Source of the DNA: Flavobacteriaceae bacterium
Lineage (GTDB): Bacteria > Bacteroidota > Bacteroidia > Flavobacteriales > Flavobacteriaceae
Reading direction: 5' to 3'
DNA: 33,873 bases
NCBI GenBank assembly: GCA_013373385.1
Contig: JABXHX010000062.1
Location: forward strand, 1-33,873
Under the pieces are notes generated by a model. It made no database searches and was not told the DNA's origin. It saw nothing but the letters and a program-made list of their open reading frames with translations. A program made the translations under genes and the position numbers. Shown here piece by piece: positions 22,521 to 30,674 of the stretch (position 1 is the stretch's first letter; each line of letters begins with the position of its first letter).

Positions 22521-25130
22521 ATGAATTTTAACAATTATACAATAAAGTCACAGGAAACCGTACAGCAAGCACAACAACTTGCTCAGAGTTTCGGACATCA
22601 ACAAATAGAAAACGAACATATTTTTAAAGCTTTATTAGAAGTTGATGAAAATGTAATTCCGTTTATCTTAAAAAAACTAAACATCAATATCGGTATACTA
22701 CAGCAATTGTTAGATAAACAACTAGAAAGTTTTTCAAAAGTTATAGGTACAGATTTAACACTATCAAGAGAGGCTGGTAAAAGCTTAACAGAAGCATCTA
22801 TCATTGCTAAAAAAATGAATGATGAGTATGTTTCTATTGAGCACATCATTGTAGCGATTTTTAAATCTAAAAGTGCTATTGCACAGATTTTAAAAGACCA
22901 AGGAGTTACAGAAAAAGGCTTAAAAGATGCTATTAATGAGTTACGTAAAGGGAATAGGGTTACCTCCCAAAGTGCAGAAGAAACCTACAATTCATTGAGC
23001 AAATATGCAAAAAACCTAAACCAATTAGCTCAAGATGGCAAATTAGATCCTGTAATTGGTAGAGATGAAGAAATTAGAAGATTACTTCAAATATTATCTC
23101 GTAGAACTAAAAATAATCCGATTTTAGTTGGTGAACCTGGCACAGGTAAAACCGCAATTGCAGAAGGATTAGCACATAGAATTATTCGGGGCGATGTCCC
23201 AGAAAACTTAAAAGATAAATTAATTTTTTCGTTAGATATGGGTGCCTTAATTGCTGGCGCAAAATTTAAAGGCGAATTTGAAGAGCGCTTAAAATCAGTT
23301 ATCAAAGAAGTCACCACTTCTGATGGAGATATTGTGCTATTCATTGATGAAATTCACACATTAGTAGGTGCAGGTGGCGGACAAGGAGCTATGGATGCAG
23401 CTAATATTTTAAAACCGGCATTGGCTCGTGGAGAGTTACGCGCTATTGGTGCTACTACACTAGACGAATATCAAAAATACTTTGAAAAGGACAAGGCTTT
23501 AGAGCGACGTTTTCAAAAAGTAATGGTAGACGAACCTGATGTAGAAAGTGCCATTTCTATTTTAAGAGGAATCAAAGAAAAATACGAAACACATCACAAA
23601 GTTCGTATCAAAGACGATGCTATTATTGGTGCAGTAGAATTGTCTCAACGCTATATTACCAATCGTTTTTTACCAGATAAAGCAATTGACTTAATGGATG
23701 AAGCAGCTTCTAAACTACGAATGGAAATCAATTCTAAACCAGAAGAATTAGATGTGCTTGATAGAAAGGTTATGCAATTAGAAATTGAAATAGAAGCCAT
23801 AAAACGCGAAAACGACCATGTAAAATTAAAACTATTAAATGCAGAGTTAGCCAATTTAAAAGAAGAACGCAACGAAATTAACGCCAAATGGCAAAGCGAA
23901 AAAAATTTAGTTGATGGAATTCAAACTACTAAAACTACCATTGAAGATGCTAAACTAGAAGCCGATAAAGCTGAACGAAATGGCGATTATGGTAAAGTAG
24001 CAGAATTACGTTACGGTAAAATTAAAGAATTGCAAGAGCAATTAGAAAAACTACAAAAAGAATTGGCAGACAAAAAAGAATCGGTATTAATTAAAGAGGA
24101 AGTTACTTTTGATGATATTGCTGAAGTTGTAGCTAAATGGACTGGAATTCCTGTCACTAAAATGTTGCAATCAGAACGTGAAAAATTGTTGCGCTTAGAG
24201 CAAGAATTACACAAACGTGTTGTAGGTCAAGAAGAAGCCATAGAAGCTGTTTCTGATGCCGTGCGTCGTTCAAGAGCAGGCTTACAAAACCCAAACAAAC
24301 CAATAGGCTCTTTCTTGTTTTTAGGTACTACAGGAGTGGGTAAAACAGAATTAGCCAAAGCCTTGGCCAACTACTTATTTGATGATGAAAATGCCATGAC
24401 TAGAATTGACATGAGTGAATATCAAGAACGTCATTCGGTTAGCAGATTGGTAGGTGCGCCTCCAGGATACGTAGGATATGATGAAGGCGGACAATTGACA
24501 GAAGCGGTTCGTAGAAAACCTTATTCGGTTGTATTATTAGATGAAATTGAAAAAGCACACCCAGACACCTTTAATATTTTATTGCAAGTACTAGACGAAG
24601 GAAGATTGACTGATAACAAAGGTAGGATTGCCGACTTTAAAAATACCATTATCATTATGACTTCTAACATGGGAAGTCAAATTATACAAGACAAATTTAG
24701 CGTGCCGAGTGCTGATATAAAATCTGTTACAGAGTTGGCAAAAATAGAAGTTCTAGGACTATTAAAACAAACAGTTAGGCCAGAGTTTATCAATAGAATA
24801 GACGATATTGTAATGTTTACACCATTAACAAAAAAAGATATAAATGCCATTGTAGAACTACAACTAAATTTGATAAAAAAGATGATTGCTAAACAAGATA
24901 TTACCTTAGATGCTACCGAACAAGCAATTGAATATTTAGCAAACAAAGGATACCAACCAGAATTTGGAGCTAGACCAGTAAAACGGGTAATCCAAAAAGA
25001 AGTATTAAATCAATTGTCTAAAGAAATTTTAGCTAGTAACATAACTACTGATAGTATTATTCTGTTAGATGCCTTTGATGAAAAGTTAGTGTTTAGAAAT
25101 CAATCTGATTTAGTTAGCAACAATTCGTAA
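22521..25130 (+). CDS. clpB: ATP-dependent chaperone ClpB (disaggregase)
   Basis: An 869-residue Hsp100 protein that extracts polypeptides from aggregates together with DnaK. In order: two Clp-N repeats (about 1-145), AAA+ domain 1 with Walker A GEPGTGKT (204-211) and Walker B VLFIDEIH, the coiled-coil middle domain (about 400-530, with LDRKVMQLEIEIEAIKRE and ADKAERNGDYGKVAELRY) that separates ClpB from ClpA/C, then AAA+ domain 2 with GTTGVGKT (602-609) and VVLLDEIEKAHPD, and a C-terminal ClpB small domain. The length is normal. It is followed by its own hairpin and then by a small heat-shock gene, a natural partner that keeps aggregates accessible to ClpB. Confidence 0.98.
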   Translation: MNFNNYTIKSQETVQQAQQLAQSFGHQQIENEHIFKALLEVDENVIPFILKKLNINIGILQQLLDKQLESFSKVIGTDLTLSREAGKSLTEASIIAKKMNDEYVSIEHIIVAIFKSKSAIAQILKDQGVTEKGLKDAINELRKGNRVTSQSAEETYNSLSKYAKNLNQLAQDGKLDPVIGRDEEIRRLLQILSRRTKNNPILVGEPGTGKTAIAEGLAHRIIRGDVPENLKDKLIFSLDMGALIAGAKFKGEFEERLKSVIKEVTTSDGDIVLFIDEIHTLVGAGGGQGAMDAANILKPALARGELRAIGATTLDEYQKYFEKDKALERRFQKVMVDEPDVESAISILRGIKEKYETHHKVRIKDDAIIGAVELSQRYITNRFLPDKAIDLMDEAASKLRMEINSKPEELDVLDRKVMQLEIEIEAIKRENDHVKLKLLNAELANLKEERNEINAKWQSEKNLVDGIQTTKTTIEDAKLEADKAERNGDYGKVAELRYGKIKELQEQLEKLQKELADKKESVLIKEEVTFDDIAEVVAKWTGIPVTKMLQSEREKLLRLEQELHKRVVGQEEAIEAVSDAVRRSRAGLQNPNKPIGSFLFLGTTGVGKTELAKALANYLFDDENAMTRIDMSEYQERHSVSRLVGAPPGYVGYDEGGQLTEAVRRKPYSVVLLDEIEKAHPDTFNILLQVLDEGRLTDNKGRIADFKNTIIIMTSNMGSQIIQDKFSVPSADIKSVTELAKIEVLGLLKQTVRPEFINRIDDIVMFTPLTKKDINAIVELQLNLIKKMIAKQDITLDATEQAIEYLANKGYQPEFGARPVKRVIQKEVLNQLSKEILASNITTDSIILLDAFDEKLVFRNQSDLVSNNS

Positions 25131-25153
25131 ACAACTAGTTTCAAGATTTTTAA

Positions 25154-25189
25154 ATGACATTTTTTCGTGATTTATTGAAAAAATGTCAT
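25154..25189 (+). terminator. Hairpin after clpB
   Basis: ATGACATTTTTTC pairs perfectly with GAAAAAATGTCAT around a 10-base loop, 23 bases after the clpB stop. Confidence 0.6.
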
Positions 25190-25263
25190 GATTTTCAAGT
25201 TGGTCTATTTTTTGTATTTATATTAATAGTTAAAAAGATTGTTTAATTTAAATTGTAAAAGTT

Positions 25264-25692
25264 ATGTTAGCAAAAAAAACAGATTTTCCAGTTTTCACTA
25301 ATCTCTTTGACGATTTTTTTAGAGATTGGTCTACAACAAATTTTTCTGAAACAAATACTACATTACCAGCTGTAAATATTAAAGAAACAGAAAATGATTT
25401 TACAGTTGATGTGGCTGTCCCTGGAATGGATAAAAAAGATTTTAAAATCGATTTAGATAATGATATCTTAACCATTTCATCAGAAAAAAAATCAAGTAAT
25501 GAAGAAACCAATGATAGATACACAAGAAAAGAATATAGTTATTTATCATTTAAAAGAAGTTTTACACTACCTAAAGGTGTAGTTGATAGTAATAAGATTG
25601 AAGCTGTTTATAATAATGGTGAGCTAAAAATTACTATTCCAAAATTAGAAGAGGCAAAACCAAAGCCTGTAAAATTGATTGAAGTTAAATAG
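25264..25692 (+). CDS. Small heat-shock protein, Hsp20/alpha-crystallin family
   Basis: A 142-residue holdase. A short aromatic N-terminal arm (FPVFTNLFDDFFRDW) precedes the alpha-crystallin domain (about 35-130): PAVNIKETENDFTVDVAVPGMDKKDFKIDLDN and LSFKRSFTLPKGVVDSNKIEAVYNNGELKITIPK, with the AxxxxGxLxI motif. The C-terminal tail PKPVKLIEV carries an IxI-like anchor. These proteins form oligomers that hold unfolding clients for ClpB/DnaK, which fits the neighbour upstream. No CIRCE element or clear -7 box is seen in the 133-base gap. Confidence 0.96.
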   Translation: MLAKKTDFPVFTNLFDDFFRDWSTTNFSETNTTLPAVNIKETENDFTVDVAVPGMDKKDFKIDLDNDILTISSEKKSSNEETNDRYTRKEYSYLSFKRSFTLPKGVVDSNKIEAVYNNGELKITIPKLEEAKPKPVKLIEVK

Positions 25693-25703
25693 ATTTGGTT
25701 ACA

Positions 25704-25743
25704 TACTAATAAGGCTGTTTTTAAATAAACAGCCTTATTAGTA
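25704..25743. terminator. Perfect 17-base stem hairpin after hsp20
   Basis: TACTAATAAGGCTGTTT pairs with AAACAGCCTTATTAGTA around TTAAAT. It starts 11 bases after the hsp20 stop and ends 19 bases before the next ATG. Confidence 0.75.
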
Positions 25744-25762
25744 AATATTAAAAATTTTAGTC

Positions 25763-26215
25763 ATGAAAAAAATAATTAGCTTCTTTTTGGCACTATCATT
25801 TTTAAGTTGTCAAAGCCAGAATAACAAGAATAAAAATCAGCAATTTGGCAGAGATACCATAAAACCACAAACTAATATTAGTGTGCACAAGGAATATGAT
25901 AAATATGGTAATTTAAAAAGTGTAGACTCTACATATTCCTATTTTTATTCCAACATAAAAAATGATTCAATTCTAGAAAAAAATATATTTAAAAAATTTC
26001 AAAAAGGTTTTAAAAATAATTTTCACCCTATAGACTCTCTGTTTATCAAAGATTTTTTTAGTAAAAGCCCATTTAAAATAGATGGTTTTTATACAGATAG
26101 CTTTTTTAGTAAAAGCTTTATAAATCATCAAGAACAGATAGAGCAATTACTAAAAAGAATGGACTCAATAAAAAATAAGTATTATAAAAATCAAAAAATA
26201 CCAGAAGAAATATAA
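25763..26215 (+). CDS. Small lipoprotein of unknown function with an internal repeat
   Basis: A 150-residue protein with a lipoprotein signal (MKKIISFFLALSFLSC, C16). After a low-complexity NKNKNQQ stretch comes KEYDKYGNLKSVDSTYSY, a phrase common in flavobacterial envelope proteins. Residues about 96-120 repeat: DFFSKSPFK and DSFFSKSFI are 16 residues apart, and at the DNA level TTTTTTAGTAAAAGC occurs exactly at 26054-26068 and 26102-26116. The C-terminus is helical and charged. I do not recognise a family. It lies directly after hsp20 but between two hairpins, so it is probably its own unit. A stress role is suggested only by position. Confidence 0.75.
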   Translation: MKKIISFFLALSFLSCQSQNNKNKNQQFGRDTIKPQTNISVHKEYDKYGNLKSVDSTYSYFYSNIKNDSILEKNIFKKFQKGFKNNFHPIDSLFIKDFFSKSPFKIDGFYTDSFFSKSFINHQEQIEQLLKRMDSIKNKYYKNQKIPEEI

Positions 26216-26222
26216 AATAATT

Positions 26223-26253
26223 TAAGGCTGAATTAAATATTAGTTCAGCCTTA
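26223..26253 (+). terminator. Terminator after the small lipoprotein
   Basis: TAAGGCTGAA pairs with TTCAGCCTTA around an 11-base loop, followed by TTATTTTT. The stem shares TAAGGCTG/CAGCCTTA with the hairpin before the gene. Confidence 0.75.
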
Positions 26254-26293
26254 TTATTTTTACTACATTCGTACTAATAAAAAACATTTTTTC

Positions 26294-26806
26294 ATGAAAA
26301 AATACGTATTACTTTTTGTTTTTGCGTTTAGTGTATTCGCAAATTTTGCTCAAGAAAAAGAAGAAGAAGGAGTTACTACTTACTACCTCATTCGTCATGC
26401 AGAAAAAAATAGAGCTATTAAGAATGATAAAGATCCAGTCCTAACACTTAAAGGTGCCAAAAGAGCAAAACATTGGGCAAATGTGTTGGCTAATGCAAAC
26501 ATCAATCTAATTTATTCTACAGATTATAATAGAACTAAAGAAACCGCTCAACCCCTAGCCGATAAAAACGGATTGCAAATCTATTTGTATGACCCTAGAA
26601 AAATGTACGATGAAGCTTTTAAGTACAACACAAAAGGAAAAAATGTATTGATTGTTGGTCACAGCAATACAACTCCTGCTTTTGTAAACAAAATTTTAGG
26701 AAAAAATAAATATGGGCAAATTTCTGATGACAACAATAGTAATCTTTATATAGTTACTGTTACTAAAAGCGGAGCTACAAGTGTAGTTTTAAAAATTGAC
26801 CATTAA
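26294..26806 (+). CDS. Secreted histidine-phosphatase-family (SixA/PGM-like) protein
   Basis: A 170-residue protein with a Sec signal peptide (cleavage near ANFAQ). The histidine phosphatase core is complete: YLIRHAEK (R34, phospho-acceptor H35), LTLKGAKRAKHW, STDYNRTKETAQPL (second Arg, R80) and VLIVGHSNTTP (second His, H123). It should hydrolyse small phosphate esters in the periplasm or outside; the substrate is unknown. Cytoplasmic SixA lacks such a signal, so the gene name is not transferred. The stop codon overlaps that of the convergent lipoprotein gene by 4 bases. Confidence 0.9.
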   Translation: MKKYVLLFVFAFSVFANFAQEKEEEGVTTYYLIRHAEKNRAIKNDKDPVLTLKGAKRAKHWANVLANANINLIYSTDYNRTKETAQPLADKNGLQIYLYDPRKMYDEAFKYNTKGKNVLIVGHSNTTPAFVNKILGKNKYGQISDDNNSNLYIVTVTKSGATSVVLKIDH

Positions 26807-27549
26807 TTAGCAAATACATCAACTTTTATATTTTCTAAATTAATTTCAGAAACCTTTACAAGTTGATCTTTTTCAAATGCTTTTTCTAAATCTAATAGTT
26901 TAGTTGAAGCATTTGTTGGTTTATAGTTGTTGTAATCTACAAATCGGATACCGTTTACAAACCTTTCATTTACAGCTTCTCTAAATCGCATTCCGCCTCC
27001 ATTTACATGAAAACTGTATGCTAAATAGTCAATATTATGAGTTTCTTTGTGTATCCAATACACATATACATCTTCAAAATCTTCTCCCCCTCCTTCTTCA
27101 GAAAAAGTGATTTGAACTTTATCGTACTTCTTTCCTTTAATGGTTACATCTGGCAGCAATTTTTTATGTACTGCTTTATCATTTAATCCATAGGGCAAAA
27201 CAGAAAAGTAATGAACTGAGTTTACTGAGTTAGCATATCTAGTTTTCATAGAATCTGCTACTTGCAGTTTAATTTTATTTTTATAACGCTCAAAACCATC
27301 ATTCGATAAAACATCACGGATAGTTGTATTATCATTCATCATGTATCTTTCTAAAGTAAATTTCCCACCCTTTCTTGTGGCTATATATGTACGCTTTCTA
27401 AATTCAAATTCTATTTTTGCATTCGCAACTTTATCAGCACCAGAATCTTTAATTGATGTATCTATAATGTTTTGTGCAATTGACTTAGTTGTTGTCTGTT
27501 TGCAAGAAGCTAAACAAACAAAAAGAATTAAAAAAGAAAAATTACGCAT
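26803..27549 (-). CDS. Lipoprotein of the DUF6503-like family, unknown function
   Basis: A 248-residue lipoprotein with a good lipobox (LASC, C16). The mature part has a long beta-rich domain: KIEFEFRKRTYIATRKGGKFTLERYM, FSVLPYGLNDKAVHKKLLPDVTIKGKKYDKVQITFSEEGGGEDFEDVYVYWIHKETHNIDYLAYSF in order. I recognise the pattern as a flavobacterial family of uncharacterised outer-membrane-anchored proteins, probably DUF6503, without a known activity. It is convergent with the phosphatase gene and divergent from smpB, with interleaved promoters. Confidence 0.75.
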   Translation of the reverse strand: MRNFSFLILFVCLASCKQTTTKSIAQNIIDTSIKDSGADKVANAKIEFEFRKRTYIATRKGGKFTLERYMMNDNTTIRDVLSNDGFERYKNKIKLQVADSMKTRYANSVNSVHYFSVLPYGLNDKAVHKKLLPDVTIKGKKYDKVQITFSEEGGGEDFEDVYVYWIHKETHNIDYLAYSFHVNGGGMRFREAVNERFVNGIRFVDYNNYKPTNASTKLLDLEKAFEKDQLVKVSEINLENIKVDVFAN

Positions 27550-27583
27550 GATACTTTTAAAATTTCATTGATAAATTAGATTC

Positions 27584-27612
27584 CAAAAATAAGACTTTTA
27601 CATCCAGTCCAA
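27584..27612 (-). promoter_or_regulatory. Promoter of the DUF6503-like gene
   Basis: On the minus strand, TTG (27612-27610), an 18-base spacer and TATTTTTG (27591-27584) match the consensus fully, ending 35 bases before the ATG. Confidence 0.7.
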
Positions 27613-27625
27613 AAACGTATCTTTG
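27598..27625 (+). promoter_or_regulatory. smpB: Promoter of the smpB operon
   Basis: TTA (27598-27600), 17 bases and TATCTTTG (27618-27625). The -7 box is perfect and the -33 has A for G. It is interleaved with the divergent promoter on the other strand. Confidence 0.55.
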
Positions 27626-27646
27626 CTAAGATTATCATAATTTTCT

Positions 27647-28108
27647 ATGCAGAAAAATATAAACATACAGAATAAAAAAGCAAAATTCGAATACGAGTTT
27701 TTAGACAGATATACAGCAGGTATACAATTAACAGGAACAGAAATAAAATCTATTAGAGCAAGTAAAGCTAGAATTACAGAAAGTTTTTGCGAATTTAATG
27801 ACCGTGGTGAGTTGTTTGTTGTGAATATGTTTATAGAAGAATATTCTCACGGAAACTATTTTAATCACAACCCAAAAAGCGAGCGTAGATTACTTTTAAA
27901 CAAACGAGAGCTTAGAAAATTAGAAAAAGAAGTAAAAAACACTGGGCTTACTATTGTTCCTTTACGTTTGTTCTTAACAGACAAAGGGTGGGCTAAACTC
28001 GATATTGCGTTGGCAAAAGGAAAAAAACTACACGACAAGCGAGAAACCTTAAAAGATAGAGATAATAAACGTGATTTGGCTAGAATTAAAAAGAGCTTTA
28101 ATTCATGA
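27647..28108 (+). CDS. smpB: SsrA-binding protein SmpB
   Basis: The 153-residue partner of tmRNA in rescuing stalled ribosomes. It has the OB-fold core NKKAKFEYEFLDRYTAGIQLTGTEIKSIR, FVVNMFIEEY, NHNPKSERRLLLNKRE and TIVPLRLFLTDKGWAKLDIALAKGKKLHDKRET, then the basic tail that mimics mRNA in the A site. Length and start agree with the family. The tmRNA gene is not in the window. It is the first gene of an operon; its end overlaps the start of the UbiA gene by 4 bases (ATGA). Confidence 0.98.
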   Translation: MQKNINIQNKKAKFEYEFLDRYTAGIQLTGTEIKSIRASKARITESFCEFNDRGELFVVNMFIEEYSHGNYFNHNPKSERRLLLNKRELRKLEKEVKNTGLTIVPLRLFLTDKGWAKLDIALAKGKKLHDKRETLKDRDNKRDLARIKKSFNS

Positions 28109-29028
28109 TTTCTTTTTTAAAATTAATACGTTATAAAAATCTCTTGCTAGTTTTTCTAACACTAGCTTTAACAAAGTACGCGCTAATAGCTCCTAAATTA
28201 CAAACTCAGTTTTCTACTATAGATTTTCTACTGCTAAGCTTTGGTATTTTAGCTATTACTGCTGGTGGATATATTATTAATGATATTTATGATATAAATA
28301 CTGATGTAATTAATAAACCACAAAAACAATATATTGGAGTAACTTTTTCAAAACAAAAAGGACTGATTTACTACTTTGTACTCACAATAGTTGGATTAGT
28401 AGCAGGTACTTATATTTCTTTTACGTCTAACTTCCTATTTGGTACTTTGATTTTTATAGGTTGTGCAAGTACACTCTATCTTTACGCCGCTTATTTTAAA
28501 AGAAGAGCCTTTATTGGTAATCTGCTTGTATCATTTTGTGTTGCTTTTACAATTATTATAGTCTATGCATTTGAATCTGCACAAGAAAATGTGTATCATA
28601 ATTTTTTTGAAGCTATCACACATATTTTCAGCTCAGTTTCTTTATCACTTAAAATTATTACATATAGCATCTTTGCTTTTTTTATGACATTACTTAGAGA
28701 ACTTATTAAAGATATTGAAGATATCAAAGGAGATTATGCAGCTAATATGAAAACATTACCCATACTTATAGGAATACAAAGAACAAAAAGAGCAATTTTT
28801 ATTATTTCTTGCGCGGTACTTTTATTTATGATACTAATCCTAAAAGAAATTGCAGATAATTTTATTTTAATAGGATATTGTTCACTCTTTATTTTTATAC
28901 CTTTTCTTTTTTTTATACGAAATCTTTGGACAGCAAACACAAACAAACACTATCAAAAGTTAAGTAAATGGTTAAAAATAATCATGCTATTCGGTATTTT
29001 ATCAATGCTACTTTTTAAATTTCAATAA
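28105..29028 (+). CDS. UbiA-family prenyltransferase
   Basis: A 307-residue inner-membrane protein with about eight hydrophobic segments. The first aspartate-rich motif is NDIYDINTD (59-67) and the second DIEDIKGD (203-210); both bind the prenyl diphosphate through magnesium. This short, heme- and quinone-unrelated type is often annotated as geranylgeranylglycerol-phosphate geranylgeranyltransferase in flavobacteria; the acceptor is uncertain. It lies between smpB (4-base overlap) and maf (start codon directly after its stop), a coupling that ties expression rather than function. Confidence 0.9.
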   Translation: MISFLKLIRYKNLLLVFLTLALTKYALIAPKLQTQFSTIDFLLLSFGILAITAGGYIINDIYDINTDVINKPQKQYIGVTFSKQKGLIYYFVLTIVGLVAGTYISFTSNFLFGTLIFIGCASTLYLYAAYFKRRAFIGNLLVSFCVAFTIIIVYAFESAQENVYHNFFEAITHIFSSVSLSLKIITYSIFAFFMTLLRELIKDIEDIKGDYAANMKTLPILIGIQRTKRAIFIISCAVLLFMILILKEIADNFILIGYCSLFIFIPFLFFIRNLWTANTNKHYQKLSKWLKIIMLFGILSMLLFKFQ

Positions 29029-29607
29029 ATGTTACAAGAAAAACTTGCCAACTACAATATTATTCTAGCCTCAAAATCACCTAGAAGACAGCAGTTTTTT
29101 AAAGATTTAGACATTCCGTTTACCGTTCAATTAAAAGAAATTGAAGAAATATATCCAAAGGAATTGCAAGGTGTAGCAATAACAGACTATTTGGCAACTT
29201 TAAAAACAAAACCTTTTACTGACTTACAATACAACGATTTACTAATTACATCAGACACCATAGTTTGGATAGAAAATAAAGCTTTGGGGAAACCCGCAAA
29301 TGCAACCGATGCTTTTACAATGTTAAAAACCTTATCTGGTAAAGCACACCAAGTAATAACATCTATCAGTATTAAAAATCCGAAGTTTCAAATTATAACC
29401 AATGATAGTACAACTGTTATTTTTAAAGAACTAACCGATCAAGAAATACACTACTATATTAAAACCTATAAACCTTTTGATAAAGCTGGAGCATATGGCA
29501 TACAAGAATGGATAGGTTTTATAGGAATTGATAAAATTGAAGGAAGCTATTTTAATGTAGTTGGTTTACCTGTTCACAAGTTATATAAAGAATTGATAAA
29601 ATTGTAA
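29029..29607 (+). CDS. Maf-family nucleotide pyrophosphatase
   Basis: A 192-residue house-cleaning enzyme hydrolysing non-canonical nucleoside triphosphates (dTTP/UTP or modified pyrimidines) to monophosphates. Motifs are the phosphate loop LASKSPRRQQFFKDL, SDTIVWIENKALGKPANATDAFTMLKTLSGKAHQV split over two conserved blocks, and the C-terminal DKAGAYGIQEWIGFIGIDKIEGSYFNVVGLP. The QEW variant suggests the YhdE-like dTTP/UTP branch. Its ATG follows the UbiA stop immediately. Confidence 0.95.
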   Translation: MLQEKLANYNIILASKSPRRQQFFKDLDIPFTVQLKEIEEIYPKELQGVAITDYLATLKTKPFTDLQYNDLLITSDTIVWIENKALGKPANATDAFTMLKTLSGKAHQVITSISIKNPKFQIITNDSTTVIFKELTDQEIHYYIKTYKPFDKAGAYGIQEWIGFIGIDKIEGSYFNVVGLPVHKLYKELIKL

Positions 29608-29629
29608 ACTTATACTCTAATAATATTAT

Positions 29630-29637
29630 TATTTTTG
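29630..29637 (+). promoter_or_regulatory. -7 box of the transketolase half gene
   Basis: TATTTTTG matches the consensus, 25 bases before the ATG. The nearest TTG (29602-29604) is 25 bases upstream, slightly far. Confidence 0.45.
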
Positions 29638-29662
29638 CCACAAACACAACAATTATTATTTG

Positions 29663-30625
29663 ATGAAAAAATACACATATACAGAAAAAAAAGATACCAG
29701 ATCTGGCTTTGGTGATGGTTTAACAGAGTTAGGTAAAACAAACCCTAATGTAGTAGCATTATGTGCCGATTTAATTGGTTCTTTAAAAATGAATGAATTT
29801 GCAAAAAATCACCCAGAGCGATTTTTTCAAGTTGGGATTGCTGAGGCAAATATGATGGGAATTGCTGCAGGTTTAACTATTGGCGGTAAAATTCCGTTTA
29901 CAGGCACTTTTGCAAACTTTTCCACTGGTAGAGTATATGATCAAATTCGTCAATCTATTGCGTATTCTGGTAAAAATGTGAAGATTTGTGCATCGCATGC
30001 AGGATTAACATTAGGTGAAGATGGTGCAACACATCAAATTTTAGAAGACATCGGATTGATGAAGATGTTACCAGGGATGACAGTTATTAATCCGTGTGAT
30101 TATAACCAAACAAAAGCAGCAACCATTGCTATTGCAGAGCATGATGGTCCTGTATACTTACGTTTTGGACGCCCTTCTGTTCCTATTTTTATGCCAGATT
30201 ATAAAGAAGAAGAATTTATAATTGGTAAAGGAATTCAGCTTACCGAAGGTACAGATGTTACCATAGTTGCTACTGGCCACCTGGTTTGGGAAGCATTACA
30301 AGCATCAGAAAAGTTAGCCGAAAAAGGAATCAGCGCTGAGGTAATCAACATACATACAATTAAACCTTTAGATGAAGAAATTATCTTAAAATCTGTAGCA
30401 AAAACAGGCTGTATAGTTACTGCAGAAGAACATAATAAATTTGGTGGTTTAGGAGAATCTGTAGCTAGATGTTTAGCAACCAACAATCCTACTCCGCAAG
30501 AGTTTGTTGCTGTAAACGATAGTTTTGGAGAATCTGGAACACCAGCTCAATTAATGCAAAAATATGGTTTAGATGCTGATGCTGTTGTGAATGCAACAGA
30601 AAAAGTACTATCAAGAAAAAAATAA
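29663..30625 (+). CDS. Transketolase family protein, C-terminal half (split transketolase)
   Basis: 320 residues matching only the pyrimidine-binding and C-terminal domains of transketolase. GIAEANMMGIAAGL contains the ThDP-activating glutamate (E61). Then come GTFANFSTGRVYDQIRQSIAYS, SHAGLTLGEDGATHQILEDI, PVYLRFGR and the C-terminal domain from about 190 (VTIVATGHLVWEALQAS). Split transketolases need an N-terminal partner of about 280 residues that carries the diphosphate-binding part; the gene upstream is maf, so the partner is encoded outside the window. The ATG at 29663 is preferred over the TTG just before it. The pair would act in the pentose phosphate pathway, though other ThDP transferases share this layout. 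Confidence 0.9.
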   Translation: MKKYTYTEKKDTRSGFGDGLTELGKTNPNVVALCADLIGSLKMNEFAKNHPERFFQVGIAEANMMGIAAGLTIGGKIPFTGTFANFSTGRVYDQIRQSIAYSGKNVKICASHAGLTLGEDGATHQILEDIGLMKMLPGMTVINPCDYNQTKAATIAIAEHDGPVYLRFGRPSVPIFMPDYKEEEFIIGKGIQLTEGTDVTIVATGHLVWEALQASEKLAEKGISAEVINIHTIKPLDEEIILKSVAKTGCIVTAEEHNKFGGLGESVARCLATNNPTPQEFVAVNDSFGESGTPAQLMQKYGLDADAVVNATEKVLSRKK

Positions 30626-30629
30626 CGTT

Positions 30630-30657
30630 TTAGTAAAATAGAGCGTCTATACATTTA
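30630..30657 (+). promoter_or_regulatory. Candidate promoter of the PorT-like gene
   Basis: TTA, 17 bases and TACATTTA (30650-30657), each element with one mismatch, ending 17 bases before the ATG. Confidence 0.4.
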
Positions 30658-30674
30658 TAAACAAAAATCTAATT

